Below are positions 9,455-17,696 of a DNA stretch of 64,000 bases, one piece after another. The stretch is taken from positions 8,466,501 to 8,530,500 of the forward strand of contig NZ_CP108494.1 in assembly GCF_041435435.1 (NCBI RefSeq), read 5' to 3'. A program made the position numbers and the translations under genes. Positions within the stretch are counted from its first letter, which is position 1. Each line of letters starts with the position of its first letter. Source of the DNA: Streptomyces sp. NBC_01241. Lineage in GTDB: Bacteria > Actinomycetota > Actinomycetes > Streptomycetales > Streptomycetaceae. The notes under the pieces are model-generated. The model was not told the origin of the DNA, did no database searches, and saw only the letters and a program-made list of their open reading frames with translations.

Positions 9455-9691
9455 CTAACCTGTCGACGAGTGTTCGATGCCGAAAGTCCAATCGAGCATA
9501 GTTCGGAAGAACTCGATAACTCCCTGTTCTTCGCTGTACCAAGCGCATGCCAAGTCGTTGACGCGTTGCCACACGATCAGATCCGTGTGGTTGGGTTGCT
9601 GGAGCGGGATCGCCCAGCTAACGATGTTCTGTTCCTCCTCGGCGATGAACAGATATCCGTCCGCGATCTCCAGCTCTTCCAGCGTGAAGAT
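9455..9691 (-). pseudogene. SUKH-family gene, 3' part of an IS-split gene
   Basis: This frame (FTLEELEIADGYLFIAEEE, then NIVSWAIPLQQ, ending at TAG 9455-9457) is the C-terminal half of a SUKH protein. Its 5' half is at 17697-17910. Removing 9688-17696 (the IS nest plus one AGAT copy) joins the halves in frame across LNAHNAIFTLEELE, giving exactly 149 codons including the stop. The gene is therefore intact apart from one insertion event and the later insertions within it. The protein is lost. Confidence 0.85.
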
Positions 9692-9700
9692 TGAACCGCC

Positions 9701-9943
9701 GACTTATATGGGGAAAGCGGGACGCGGTCGGGTTGGCCGCTCGTAGCGTGCCGTAGGACGCCGGTCCGGGTGACTCGTGAACCGTCTGCCGCTCTTCGGG
9801 GCTGGCTCTCCCGGGGTATGTCGCCGGTCCGGTGTCCGTCCGCGGTCTGACTCAACAGAGGCGTGTCCCGGCCAGGTTGGTTCCGGAAGTCGGCGTGTCG
9901 ACCGTGGCTGTCCCCGTCGTCCGACTGTGAGGAATCAGGTCCC
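9701..9943 (+). ncRNA. Candidate IS110 bridge (guide) RNA region
   Basis: The long noncoding left end of IS110-1. IS110 recombinases are known to use a structured RNA from this position to pair with target and donor DNA. I infer the RNA from position and length and have not identified its target- and donor-binding loops. Confidence 0.4.
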
Positions 9944-10993
9944 GTGATACTGCTCGGTGTCGACCCACACAAGTCCACCCACACCGCCACCGCCGTCGAG
10001 CCGGTCTCGAACCAGCAGGTCGGGTCGATGCGGATCGAGGCCAGTCTGGCGGACTACCGGCGGCTGCTGGCCTGGGCCAAGCGGTGGCCACAGCGGAAGT
10101 GGGCTGTGGAGAACGCCAACGGCCTGGGCCGGCATCTCGCCCAGTGGCTCATCGCCCGCGGTGAGAGCGTCGTCGACGTGCCTGCCGCGGCGACCAGCCG
10201 GGTGCGCGAACTTTCCCGCGGTGGACGGCGTAAGAACGACCAGATAGACGCAGCGGCCGCAGCCACCGTTGCTTATCTGCAGGGAGAAGGGCGGGATCTC
10301 GCGCCTGAGGATCACACCACGGCGCTGGCCCTCCTGGACGAACGGCGTGTGAACCTGGCCCAGGCCCGGGTGCGCACGGTCAACCAGCTCCACGCGCTGC
10401 TGCGTGACCTGCTGCCCGGCGGCGCCCCGACCCAGCTGTCCGCGGACCTGGCCGCCAAACTGCTGCGATCCGTCCGCCCCGCCGGCGATATCGAGACCGT
10501 CCGGAAGGACATCGCCTGGGACCTGGTCGCCGAGATCCGGAAACTGGACAAGCAGCTCACGGACAACGCTGCCCGGATGCAGAGCCTGGTAGAGGCATCG
10601 AGCAGCACGCTGATGGACACCCCGGGCATCGGGCCGGTCATGGCCGCTCGGCTGATCGGCCGCACCGGACGGGCTCACCGCTTCTCCACCTCGGCGGCAT
10701 TCGCGAACTATGCCGGTGCCGCCCCGGTGGAGATCGCCAGCGCGGACAAAGCCCGCCACCGGCTCTCCCGCTCCGGCGACCGCCAGCTCAACTCCGTCCT
10801 CCACACCATCGCGGTCGTGCAGATACGGATGCCGAAATCACCCGGACACGCCTACTACCAGCGCAAACTCTCCGAGGGTAAGACGCCGAAGGAAGCGAAG
10901 CGGTGCCTGAAACGCCGCCTGGCCGACCACGTGTGGCGCGTCATGATCGCCGATGAGCGAAAAGCCAAGTCGCTCCCTAACCAAGGGACTTGA
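9944..10993 (+). CDS. IS110-family transposase (RuvC-like DEDD plus transposase_20)
   Basis: About 349 residues from GTG 9944; an upstream in-frame start at 9863 would add residues unlike the family. The N-terminal DEDD catalytic residues sit in LLGVDPHKSTHTA, WAVENANGLG and KNDQIDAAAAA. The C-terminal transposase_20 domain has LMDTPGIGPVMAARLIG and the serine region RHRLSRSGDRQLNSVLH. The frame is complete, so the element may still move. It is not closely similar to the IS110-2 transposase. Confidence 0.9.
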   Translation: MILLGVDPHKSTHTATAVEPVSNQQVGSMRIEASLADYRRLLAWAKRWPQRKWAVENANGLGRHLAQWLIARGESVVDVPAAATSRVRELSRGGRRKNDQIDAAAAATVAYLQGEGRDLAPEDHTTALALLDERRVNLAQARVRTVNQLHALLRDLLPGGAPTQLSADLAAKLLRSVRPAGDIETVRKDIAWDLVAEIRKLDKQLTDNAARMQSLVEASSSTLMDTPGIGPVMAARLIGRTGRAHRFSTSAAFANYAGAAPVEIASADKARHRLSRSGDRQLNSVLHTIAVVQIRMPKSPGHAYYQRKLSEGKTPKEAKRCLKRRLADHVWRVMIADERKAKSLPNQGT

Positions 10994-11028
10994 CAAGACA
11001 CAGAGGCACCCCGGGTTCGGTAGAGATC

Positions 11029-11250
11029 TCAGATTGTGGTTGTGACCTGGGGCTTCGTGGATTCCATGTAGTGATTGGCCTCGTACTCGACGGGCGGGAC
11101 GTGGACTATCTCACCGTGGAGTCGGCGGTGGCAGTACCAGTCGATCCACTCGGCGGTGGCGAGCTCGACCTGAGAGAGCGTCTTCCAGGGCCGGCCGGGT
11201 TTGATCAGCTCGGTCTTGAACAGACCGATCGTCGATTCCATCAGGGCGTT
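11029..11250 (-). pseudogene. IS3 copy A orfB, 3' part
   Basis: The C-terminal part of an IS3 integrase-type transposase (NALMESTIGLFKTELIKPG, ending at TGA 11029-11031). It contains the catalytic-glutamate region (ALMES) and the RRLHGEI helix. It is separated from its 5' part (from 14771) by IS110-2; excising 11251-14770 restores the family sequence YDNALMES. Confidence 0.85.
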
Positions 11251-11266
11251 GACGCTCCTATAGTTG

Positions 11267-11656
11267 TCAACTCGCTGTGGGGACGGTCCGTGGTGCGGGT
11301 CGGATCAGGTGGTAGACCTCGCGGATGACGTAGCGCTTGAGGCAGCGGATGATCTCGCGTTTCGTCTTGCCTTCGGCGGTGCGGCGGGTGACGTAGTCGA
11401 TCGTCGGTTGGTGGAATCGCATGCGGACGATGACGGTCCGGTAGATCGCGGCGTTGAGCTGGCGGTGGCCGCCGTGGTTGATGCGGTGCCTGCCGCTGGT
11501 CATGCCGGAGCCGGTGGGCACAGGAGCGATGCCCGCAAGCTTGGCGAGGGCGGCCTCGGACTTGATGCGTTCAGGGTTGTCGCCGACCACGACGAGGATC
11601 TCCGCGGCGGTGTCCACACCGATGCCGAATGGTTCGAGTAGTTGCGGGGCGGCACG
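11267..11656 (-). pseudogene. IS110-2 transposase, 3' part
   Basis: The transposase_20 domain: AAPQLLEPFGIGVDTAAEIL, GIAPVPTGSGMTSGRHRINH and LNAAIYRTVIVRMR. The long open frame seems to begin with MTTKRAPADYAEALR, but that stretch is the terminal repeat of ISAs1 read through, not transposase sequence. The real partner is 13825-14512; the halves join at HRAAP through the shared 10-bp target duplication. Confidence 0.88.
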
Positions 11657-11694
11657 CAGGGCTTCGGCGTAGTCGGCGGGCGCCCGTTTTGTGG

Positions 11695-12876
11695 TCACGC
11701 GAGGCCGAGGAGTGCGAGGGGTCGGCGGGCGTCGCGTGCGTTGCGGCGGAGGCCGGCGACGATGTTCTTGACGCCGCTCAGCCGGAGAGCGCCGACGGCG
11801 AGGTTGCGCCAGGTCGCCATCGCGCGGGGTGCGTTGCCGGTCCGAAGCTGGGAGGCGTCCTCGGCGAAGGTGGTGTCGCGGACGTGGTGCAGGGCCTCGA
11901 TCTTCCAGTGGTCGCGGATCAGTCTCGCGAGTTGGACGGGGGTGGCCTGCTCGGCGGTCAGGCTGGTGACCGCGTAGACGGTCGTGATGGTGGTCTTGCC
12001 GGTCTTGCGGTCGGTGCGGCGGCGCTTGATCTGGACGGCCTGGCGGGCGCCGGGGAAGAGCAAGTTGTTCACGGTGGCTACCTTGATCCGGCGGATCTCC
12101 GCGCGGCCGTGGCCGGCGCCCCGGGTGCGGTCCTGGAACGGGATGTCCTTCCAGGGAAGGGACTTCAGCTGCTTGCGCAGCTTCTTCTGGTTGCCCTTGA
12201 CGATTGCGATGTAATGGGCCCCGCGGCCCAGGAGGTAGGCGGCGTGCTCGCGTTGCGTATGGAGCGCGTCGCTGGTGACCACGGTTGCGGCCAGGTCGGC
12301 GACGGTGTCGAGCAGCGGCTGGAAGCGGGTGACCTCACCGGTCTTCTCGCCGACGTCGAGCTGGGCCAGGACCAGCCCGGTGGTGTGCTCCACCGCGGCG
12401 AGCAGGTGGATCCTCCGCCCCTGGGCCTTCGCCGCGCCGCGCAGGGACTTGCCGTCCACGGACAGTCCGCGCAGCCCGGTGCTCTCGGGCCGGCGGTCGG
12501 TAAGCCATCCGCCCACCGCCCGGTCCAGGGCATCACCGTCGATGCGGGCGAGCAGTCGGCGGACCGTCGCCTCCGAGGGCACCAGCCTCCGGGGCAGTAC
12601 TGGATCGGGGCGCACGCCGAGTCGCTCCAGCACGTGCGGCGGCGCGTCCGCGATCCACTCGCCGACCGCCAGCAGCGAGGTCGCGCCGGTCAGCACCGCG
12701 CACGCGGTTAGCGTGAGCACGACGGCCAGGGCATGGCGCACGCCGCGCGGATCGCGCGGATCCGGCACCTGAGCCAGCCGCTCCAGCAGGCCGGGCACCT
12801 CCCCGGGCCCGACGTCGGACTGCTCGCGGAGCCGGTCAAGGGCAGGCGGAATCAGGGATGAAGCGTCGGCAGGCAC
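11695..12876 (-). CDS. ISAs1-family DDE transposase
   Basis: A complete 393-residue transposase with GTG start 12874-12876. Typical ISAs1/H-repeat features: VPDPRDPRGVRHALAVVLTL near the N-terminus, LSVDGKSLRGA (catalytic D), VVTSDALHTQREHA (D), and the C-terminal DHWKIEALHHVRDTTFAED containing the glutamate. The stop lies inside the left terminal repeat, as is usual for a compact IS. Probably active. Confidence 0.93.
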   Translation of the reverse strand: MPADASSLIPPALDRLREQSDVGPGEVPGLLERLAQVPDPRDPRGVRHALAVVLTLTACAVLTGATSLLAVGEWIADAPPHVLERLGVRPDPVLPRRLVPSEATVRRLLARIDGDALDRAVGGWLTDRRPESTGLRGLSVDGKSLRGAAKAQGRRIHLLAAVEHTTGLVLAQLDVGEKTGEVTRFQPLLDTVADLAATVVTSDALHTQREHAAYLLGRGAHYIAIVKGNQKKLRKQLKSLPWKDIPFQDRTRGAGHGRAEIRRIKVATVNNLLFPGARQAVQIKRRRTDRKTGKTTITTVYAVTSLTAEQATPVQLARLIRDHWKIEALHHVRDTTFAEDASQLRTGNAPRAMATWRNLAVGALRLSGVKNIVAGLRRNARDARRPLALLGLA

Positions 12877-12947
12877 GGTCTTCCAGGCAGGTCACGGGGC
12901 GTAGAACACTCCATGATCACGGGAACCTTCCCTGTATCGTCCCCCGG

Positions 12948-13673
12948 TCACATCAACGCCGCAGCCCCGCCTGCCACCCAGGTCTGCCAGACATGACGGG
13001 TGTTCGGCAGGTCAGGGCGGTCAAGGAGCCAGAGCACATACCCGGCATGGCACCGGGCCCACGAACTGTCCGAATCGACTGCACGATCGAGCCTGCCCCG
13101 TAGGTCAGCGCTGTCGACAGCCCGGGCAACCCGCACGTACTCGCGATCCTTGCAGCGATACGCCCGGTGGACGACGATCTCGACCAGGTCGGTGAGCTTC
13201 GCCTTGATCGCCTCCTCCTGGCGAGCACGGGCCACCTCCCGGATCAGGCTCTCCTTCGTACCCCACGCCTTCGCATGCCGCGTCCACTCCAGCGGGTACC
13301 TCGCCTCCCACTCCAGGAAGAGCAACGCATAGGGCAGCCCCGGCCACGTCGCCAGATCCCCACCCACAGGACCACCCCACACCCCATCAGGCAGTGAACG
13401 CCTCTGGGCTTGCTGATACCTCCGGCGCGCCTGCAGAAAGGCCGGCTCCCGGTACCGCTCGTCCACTCCCAGGGGCCGCGTCAGCCGCCACAACTCGTAG
13501 TACCGGGCGCGCGCGTCCGCGACCTTCCTCCGGGCCTCCGCCAGATGGACGAGCGCTGCACCTCTCGCAGCCGGATCCTCCGCTATAAGTCCGAACGCCC
13601 ACCCCAGTCGCTCAGCCCATGCACAAGCGTCGTCCGCATCTGTACCTGCCTCTTCAGCCACGCACGGGATCAT
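12948..13673 (-). CDS. Passenger hypothetical protein inside the ISAs1 element
   Basis: A 241-codon frame between the ISAs1 transposase and the right terminal repeat, on the same strand. AGGAG touches the ATG at 13671-13673, so translation may instead start at the GTG four codons later. The protein is mostly helical and charged (VADARARYYELWRLTRPLG, then ARARQEEAIKAKLTDLVEIV), Trp- and Arg-rich, with no signal peptide, membrane segment or motif I recognise. Its place inside a bounded element makes it mobile cargo. Function unknown; it is neither a known resistance gene nor a second transposase to my eye. Confidence 0.7.
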   Translation of the reverse strand: MIPCVAEEAGTDADDACAWAERLGWAFGLIAEDPAARGAALVHLAEARRKVADARARYYELWRLTRPLGVDERYREPAFLQARRRYQQAQRRSLPDGVWGGPVGGDLATWPGLPYALLFLEWEARYPLEWTRHAKAWGTKESLIREVARARQEEAIKAKLTDLVEIVVHRAYRCKDREYVRVARAVDSADLRGRLDRAVDSDSSWARCHAGYVLWLLDRPDLPNTRHVWQTWVAGGAAALM

Positions 13674-13824
13674 CTCCTAGCGCAGCCAGCTTGCTCCACC
13701 CGACGCTGCAGGGGAGACGCAAGGGCTCCGAAGCGCAACGGACGTGAGCAGGAACCGCCCGCTCGCCCTCTCTTCATCTCAAGTGATCACGAAACGGACG
13801 CCCGCCGACTACGCCGAAACCCTG

Positions 13825-14512
13825 GGGCGGCACGGTGGACCAGCTCAGCAATCATTTTCGTCAGTTCCTTGGCCTCGGCGTCGAGGTACTGCCACCGTTT
13901 GGCCAGTGTTCGAAGGGCGTGACGCAGTGCGTCCTCGGGGCCCTCCAGCTGTCGAGGACGCAGGCCCGCCAGGTGCCGGGCCAGAGCGATTTGCGTTTTG
14001 CCCGCGGTCTCGTTGCGCAAGGGATCAGGAGCGTGGACAAGCATCGCTTTCATGGTGACCATCGCCGCCGAGCGCTGTTCGACGGCCTGGTCATGGGCGA
14101 TCTTGAGCTGCCGGATCATCTCGGCTTCACCGTCGGCGCTCTTGGGCGTGGCCGTCACGAACCCGGCCAGGACGGCTCGGGCGGCGTTCTCGGCGTCCAG
14201 GGTGTCGGACTTGCCGTTCATCCGTCGCAGCCGCCGGTCCGGGCGGCCAGCCTCGACCACCTTGTGCCCGGCCCGTCGAAGGAACGAGGCCAGGGTGGCG
14301 CCGTAGGAGCCGGTGCCCTCGATTCCGAAGGCCAGAATCCTGCCGTATGAGCCTGCCCAGTCCAGGAGTTGCTGGAATCCGCCGTCGGTGGGGATCGTCA
14401 AGGTCGCCAGGATCCCGCCGATCGTGTCCATCACTGCAGCGACGTGCACATGCTTGTGTGTGTCGACGCCGATCACGACGTGCCCGGACCTGTGCTGCTC
14501 GTTGTTATCCAC
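13825..14512 (-). pseudogene. IS110-2 transposase, 5' part
   Basis: The N-terminal DEDD domain from GTG 14510-14512 (GAAGGGAA upstream): VVIGVDTHKHVHVAAV, FGIEGTGSYGA and KSDTLDAENAARAVLAG hold the catalytic acids. It ends at HRAAP where ISAs1 inserted; the frame beyond that is ISAs1 terminal repeat. Partner: 11267-11656. Confidence 0.88.
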
Positions 14513-14770
14513 CGCGTTCCCTTCGGTCGGTAGCGTGGGATGCACGCTGTCGCCGGCCGGAGGGACAGGACTGTCACGGGGACGCTTTGACGAGTTGGCT
14601 CCAGGCTCCTATGAGGTCACGTCCGTCCGGCGGCAGCGCTTGTTGCGTGCCCGGCCGGACGGTCGACAGATCAACGCCAGGACACCCGTGGGGTCGGTCG
14701 TAAGCAAGAGTCAGACCGTCACGGCCGGGGCTACCCGATCCTTGCGGGATCCGGTACGAACAGACTGACA
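14513..14770 (-). ncRNA. Candidate IS110-2 bridge (guide) RNA region
   Basis: About 258 noncoding bases between the left end of IS110-2 and its transposase start, the position of the guide RNA in IS110 elements. The observed insertion site (TACGAC/AACGCC in IS3 orfB) gives the target that its loops should match. Inferred from position only. Confidence 0.35.
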
Positions 14771-15560
14771 GTCGTAGGCGTCGCCGACCGAGCCGATCGA
14801 TGCCGCGATCCCTGCTCGGTCCAGATGCTCGGCCAGCGCGAACGATGTGTACTGCGATCCCGCGTCCGAGTGATGTATCAACTCGCCCTGTGCGTAAGGC
14901 AATCCGTCCCGGTCGCGCTGCCACAGCGCCATCTCCAGGGCGTCCAGGACGAGCCTGGTCTCCTTGGTGGCAGCAGCGGACCAGCCGACGATGCGACGGG
15001 AGAAGGTGTCCACGACGAAGGCGACGTAGACGACCCCGTTCCAGGTGGCGACGTGCGTGAAGTCGGCGACCCAGCAGCGGTTGGGAGCACTGGCAACGAA
15101 ATCACGGTCGAGGAGATCCGGGGCCCGCTCGGCAGCCGGATCGGTGATCGTCGTGATCACCATCCTGCCGCGGACGGCGCCGGTGATGCCGAGCTCGCGC
15201 ATGAGGCGCTCGACGGTGCAGCGGGCCACGGCGTGTTCCTGCCGGTTCAGCTCGCGCCAGATCTTCCGGGCCCCGTAGACGCGGTAGTTGGACGTGTAGA
15301 CCTCCTGGATCCGCTCCTTGAGTTCCTCATCGCGCACGGAACGGGCGGAAGGAGTCTCGAGGCGTTTCTTGTGGGCGTAGTACGTGGAAGGGGCGATCTT
15401 GCAGTCGTGCTCGGTGAGGGTTCTGCAGATCGGCTCGACGCCGCCGAAGCGGTACCGGTGCTCGTCGATGAACGCTACGAGCGTGTGTGTGGCCGGTCGA
15501 GCTCGGCCGCGAAGAAACTCGCCGCGGCCTTCAGGATCTCGTTGGCCCGCTTCAGCTCGG
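14771..15560 (-). pseudogene. IS3 copy A orfB, 5' part
   Basis: The integrase-like half of the IS3 transposase: HTLVAFIDEHRYRFGGVEPI, the HTH_21 region YRVYGARKIWRELNRQ, and the rve core with WVADFTHVATWNGVVYVAF (first D) and ELIHHSDAGSQYTS (second D). It stops at GDAYD where IS110-2 entered; the last acid is on 11029-11250. OrfB would normally be made by frameshifting from orfA. Confidence 0.85.
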
Positions 15561-15692
15561 CGTTCTCCTTCTTCAACGCCTTGAGCTGGGAAGACTCCTC
15601 CGTCGTCGTCCCCGGACGCGTCCCCGCGTCGATCTCGTGCTGCTTCACCCAGTTCCGCAAACGTCTCGCGGGACCCGATGCCGAGCCTGTCG
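15475..15692 (-). pseudogene. IS3 copy A orfA, 3' part
   Basis: The second half of orfA: VTDRLGIG, then LRNWVKQHEIDAGTRPGTT and a leucine-zipper-like stretch (LKALKKENAELKRANEILKA). A one-base change near RE/LRNW moves the frame, so this half is also degenerate. The 5' part is at 17543-17645; removing IS1182-1 with one GTCACC copy joins LQAV to TDRLGIG. Confidence 0.8.
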
Positions 15693-15727
15693 GTCACCGA
15701 CTCTGGTGCGCAATTCCGGGTGGGTGG

Positions 15728-17440
15728 TCAGGCTGTGAGTCGGTAGCTGAGGCGGGTGAGGTTGCTGGTGCGGCTGCGGTCCAGTGGATGCTCGGTCCAG
15801 TGGGCGTCTAGGCGGACGACGTTGATCGCGGTGGCGGAGAAGGCGTGCTGGAGGCGGACTTTCGGCAGCCCGCGGTAGCGGGCCCGGCGGATGCCGGTGA
15901 TGTCGAGTGCCTGGTTGATGGTTCCTTCCACTCCGGCCCGCAGGGCGTACTTGTCCTTCCAGGTCTTGGTCTTCTGTTCGGCGCGGGCGGCGGCGAGGAC
16001 GGTGTGCAGGTGCTCGGGGTAGAGGGTGAGCATGCGGTTGCCGCGCCGGGCCGAGGTGCACTCGGGTCGGACGGGGCATGCTTGGCAGTCCGTCTTAGCG
16101 AACTCGACGACGATGGCGTCTCGTTCGCGTTGTCGCACCGGGTGCCATCCGGTGCTGGTGTTGCCCTGGGGGCAGCGGACCCGTCGGGCTTTCCAGTCGA
16201 TCCGGAAGGCGCTCTTGTCGTAGCCGGCGTGGCTCTTGGCCTGGGCGGATCGGTCGAGGAGGACGGGAGTGACCATGACGGTTCCGCGGCTGCGGGCGGT
16301 CTCGATCAGTTCGGCGGAGGGGTAACCGGAGTCCAGGTAGTGCTCGGCGGGCGGCAGGCCGCGGTCGGCGAGTTGTTGCTGGATCGGCGCGGTGGCCTTC
16401 ACGTCCGGCACCGTCGACAGGGTGGTGGTCACATCCGTGATCAGGTTCGGCCGTCCCCGGACTTCGGCTTCGGCTTCGGCTTCGGGGGGAGTGTTGTCGC
16501 AGCTCTCGGTGAGATGGACCTTGTAGCCGAGCCAGAACAGGTCGTCGCCCTTGGCGGACCAGCGGGCGTCGGTGTCGTAGGGCGAGGCGAGGCGGAGATG
16601 GCCGGGCGGGACACCGTCCTCGTCGGCTTCCCGCTTGCTGACCACCTCCTTGCCCCGGCTGCTGGTGCGGACGGTGTAGGTCTGCACGAGGACTTGGCGC
16701 ATGATGTCCACGGCCCCGATCTCCCGCAGCCAGGCCGGCGCGTCGGGCGACCAGACGGCCCGGCACAGCCGCAACGCGTCCTGTCCGTAGACCTGGGACA
16801 ACTGGTCGCGCTTGACCTTGGAGCCGGGCAGTTTCCAGCTGTCGACCCGAGGTCCGTAGCGGTGGGCGAACTCCGGCACGTCCACGGCCCGGGCCAGCCA
16901 GTCCGGTGCCGCGACCGACAGCGCCTCCAGCGCAGCCCGCACGCTCTCCCCGGCCAGCTCCAACCGGTTCAAGTCCCGTACCGCGCTGACCACATGGGTG
17001 GAATCGGTGCGCTGCTTTCCTCCCGCGGCCACCAGCCCGGCGTCCACGCAGTACTCAAGGAGCCGGTCGAAGACGACACGCTCCATGCCGTTGCCGACCA
17101 GGCGGGCCCGGAACCGGGGCAGCACACTGTGGTCGAAGCCGGTGTCCGTCAGCTCCAGGCCGAGGGCGTACTTCCAGTCGATGGCCCGTATCGCCATCGC
17201 CGCGGCCTGCCGATCAGTCAAATTCTCCGCGAACTGCAACACCGTGACCAGCGACAGCATCCCCGGCGACAGACCCGGCGCCCCACGCACCCCGAACGCC
17301 TCGGCGAACGGCTCATCGGTGAAGACCTCCCCGAGCCGGTCCCGCACCCGGATCGCCAAACTCCCCTGCGGGAACGCCGCCCGCGCGACCCGCACCGTCT
17401 GCTCCGGCACCGGCGGCAGCCCCATCGGCCGCAACGACAT
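15728..17440 (-). CDS. IS1182-family transposase (copy 1, intact)
   Basis: About 570 residues from ATG 17440, preceded by GGAGGG; an in-frame upstream start at 17470 would add ten residues. It has the N-terminal DUF772 domain (FAENLTDRQAAAMAIRAIDW, then TGFDHSVLPRFRARL), a DDE core (KQRTDSTHV; HYLDSGYPSAELI) and the C-terminal CPQG...CPVRPEC...EGTINQALDITGIRRARYRG block. A short Glu-Ala run encoded by three GAAGCC units lies mid-protein; the second copy has nine. Likely functional. Confidence 0.93.
   Translation of the reverse strand: MSLRPMGLPPVPEQTVRVARAAFPQGSLAIRVRDRLGEVFTDEPFAEAFGVRGAPGLSPGMLSLVTVLQFAENLTDRQAAAMAIRAIDWKYALGLELTDTGFDHSVLPRFRARLVGNGMERVVFDRLLEYCVDAGLVAAGGKQRTDSTHVVSAVRDLNRLELAGESVRAALEALSVAAPDWLARAVDVPEFAHRYGPRVDSWKLPGSKVKRDQLSQVYGQDALRLCRAVWSPDAPAWLREIGAVDIMRQVLVQTYTVRTSSRGKEVVSKREADEDGVPPGHLRLASPYDTDARWSAKGDDLFWLGYKVHLTESCDNTPPEAEAEAEVRGRPNLITDVTTTLSTVPDVKATAPIQQQLADRGLPPAEHYLDSGYPSAELIETARSRGTVMVTPVLLDRSAQAKSHAGYDKSAFRIDWKARRVRCPQGNTSTGWHPVRQRERDAIVVEFAKTDCQACPVRPECTSARRGNRMLTLYPEHLHTVLAAARAEQKTKTWKDKYALRAGVEGTINQALDITGIRRARYRGLPKVRLQHAFSATAINVVRLDAHWTEHPLDRSRTSNLTRLSYRLTA
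16466..16483 (-). repeat. GAAGCC microsatellite, three units
   Basis: Three in-frame GAAGCC units (seen as GGCTTC on the plus strand) encode Glu-Ala x3 in the copy 1 transposase. Compare 20863-20916. Confidence 0.9.
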
Positions 17441-17542
17441 CACAACCCACCCTCCACGGCCGGACGACACGTAACGACCGCAGGAACGATCATCACCTAC
17501 CGGTCAAGCAGCCGCAGAGAATTGCGCACCAGAGTCGTCACC

Positions 17543-17645
17543 GCCTGCAAAGCGGTCGTCTCGTTCGGGTGCTCGTCGCGCACCTCGGCGACCATGCGCA
17601 CCGCACGGCGCCGCAGCTCGAGGGGATAACGGGAAGGTCGTGCCA
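17543..17645 (-). pseudogene. IS3 copy A orfA, 5' part
   Basis: ATG 17643-17645 opens MARPSRYPLELRRRAVRMVA, the usual start of an IS3 orfA helix-turn-helix protein, continuing to NETTALQAV at the IS1182-1 insertion. The rest is at 15475-15692. Confidence 0.85.
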
Positions 17646-17696
17646 TGACTCGATCCTTTCATGAAACCGAGCCTCTACCGATCCCGGGGCGGTTCA

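Larger units (their letters stand above)
9701..11009 (+). mobile_element. IS110-family element 1
   Basis: Inserted in the left terminal repeat of IS3 copy A: the repeat reads TGAACCGCC up to 9700 and resumes CCGGGTTCGG near 11010. The ends have no inverted repeats or target duplication, as usual for IS110, so boundaries are good to a few bases. About 243 noncoding bases precede the transposase and only about 16 follow it, the layout of IS110 elements with a guide RNA in the long left end. Confidence 0.8.
11657..13824 (-). mobile_element. ISAs1-family element with a passenger gene
   Basis: Terminal inverted repeats 11657-11698 and 13783-13824 match at 38 of 42 positions and begin CAGGG, typical of ISAs1. 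A 10-bp target duplication GGGCGGCACG flanks the element (11647-11656 and 13825-13834). At 2,168 bp it is much longer than the usual 1.2-1.4 kb because an extra gene (12948-13673) lies between the transposase and the right end. Both ends and the transposase are intact. Confidence 0.92.
11251..14770 (-). mobile_element. IS110-family element 2 (contains ISAs1)
   Basis: Inserted in IS3 orfB between TACGAC and AACGCC. The element reads on the minus strand: about 258 noncoding bases (14513-14770), transposase 5' part, ISAs1 insertion, transposase 3' part, and only 16 bases after the stop. Without ISAs1 and one target duplication it is about 1.34 kb. The transposase is interrupted and the element cannot act alone. 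Confidence 0.82.
15699..17536 (-). mobile_element. IS1182-family element, copy 1 (complete)
   Basis: Perfect 18-bp terminal repeats GACTCTGGTGCGCAATTC (15699-15716, inverted at 17519-17536) and a 6-bp target duplication GTCACC (15693-15698 and 17537-17542). The element is 1,838 bp with one transposase gene and lies in orfA of IS3 copy A. It is the undisrupted reference for the second copy at 19810-25918, in the opposite orientation. Confidence 0.95.
9692..17696. mobile_element. IS3-family element (copy A) carrying four other IS elements
   Basis: The outer ends are inverted repeats beginning TGAACCGCC (9692-9700, continued at about 11010-11025 after an IS110 insertion) and the matching right end 17673-17696; joined, they match over 24 bp with one mismatch. 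The target duplication AGAT occurs at 9688-9691 and 17697-17700. Removing the inner elements leaves about 1.33 kb with orfA and orfB of an IS3 element on the minus strand. Insertions: IS110-1 in the left repeat, IS110-2 in orfB (itself carrying ISAs1), and IS1182-1 in orfA. It is inactive, but its history is fully readable. Confidence 0.88.

Noticed and set aside
11657..11698. MTTKRAPADYAEALR as the natural N-terminus of an IS110 transposase
   Set aside because: These codons are the terminal repeat of ISAs1 read through; the inverse copy at 13783-13824 encodes a near-identical peptide on the other strand.
15845..17629. 594-codon plus-strand and 654-codon minus-strand (19288-21252) frames opposite the IS1182 transposases
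   Set aside because: The same antisense text occurs opposite both IS copies because the IS is duplicated; not a conserved gene pair.
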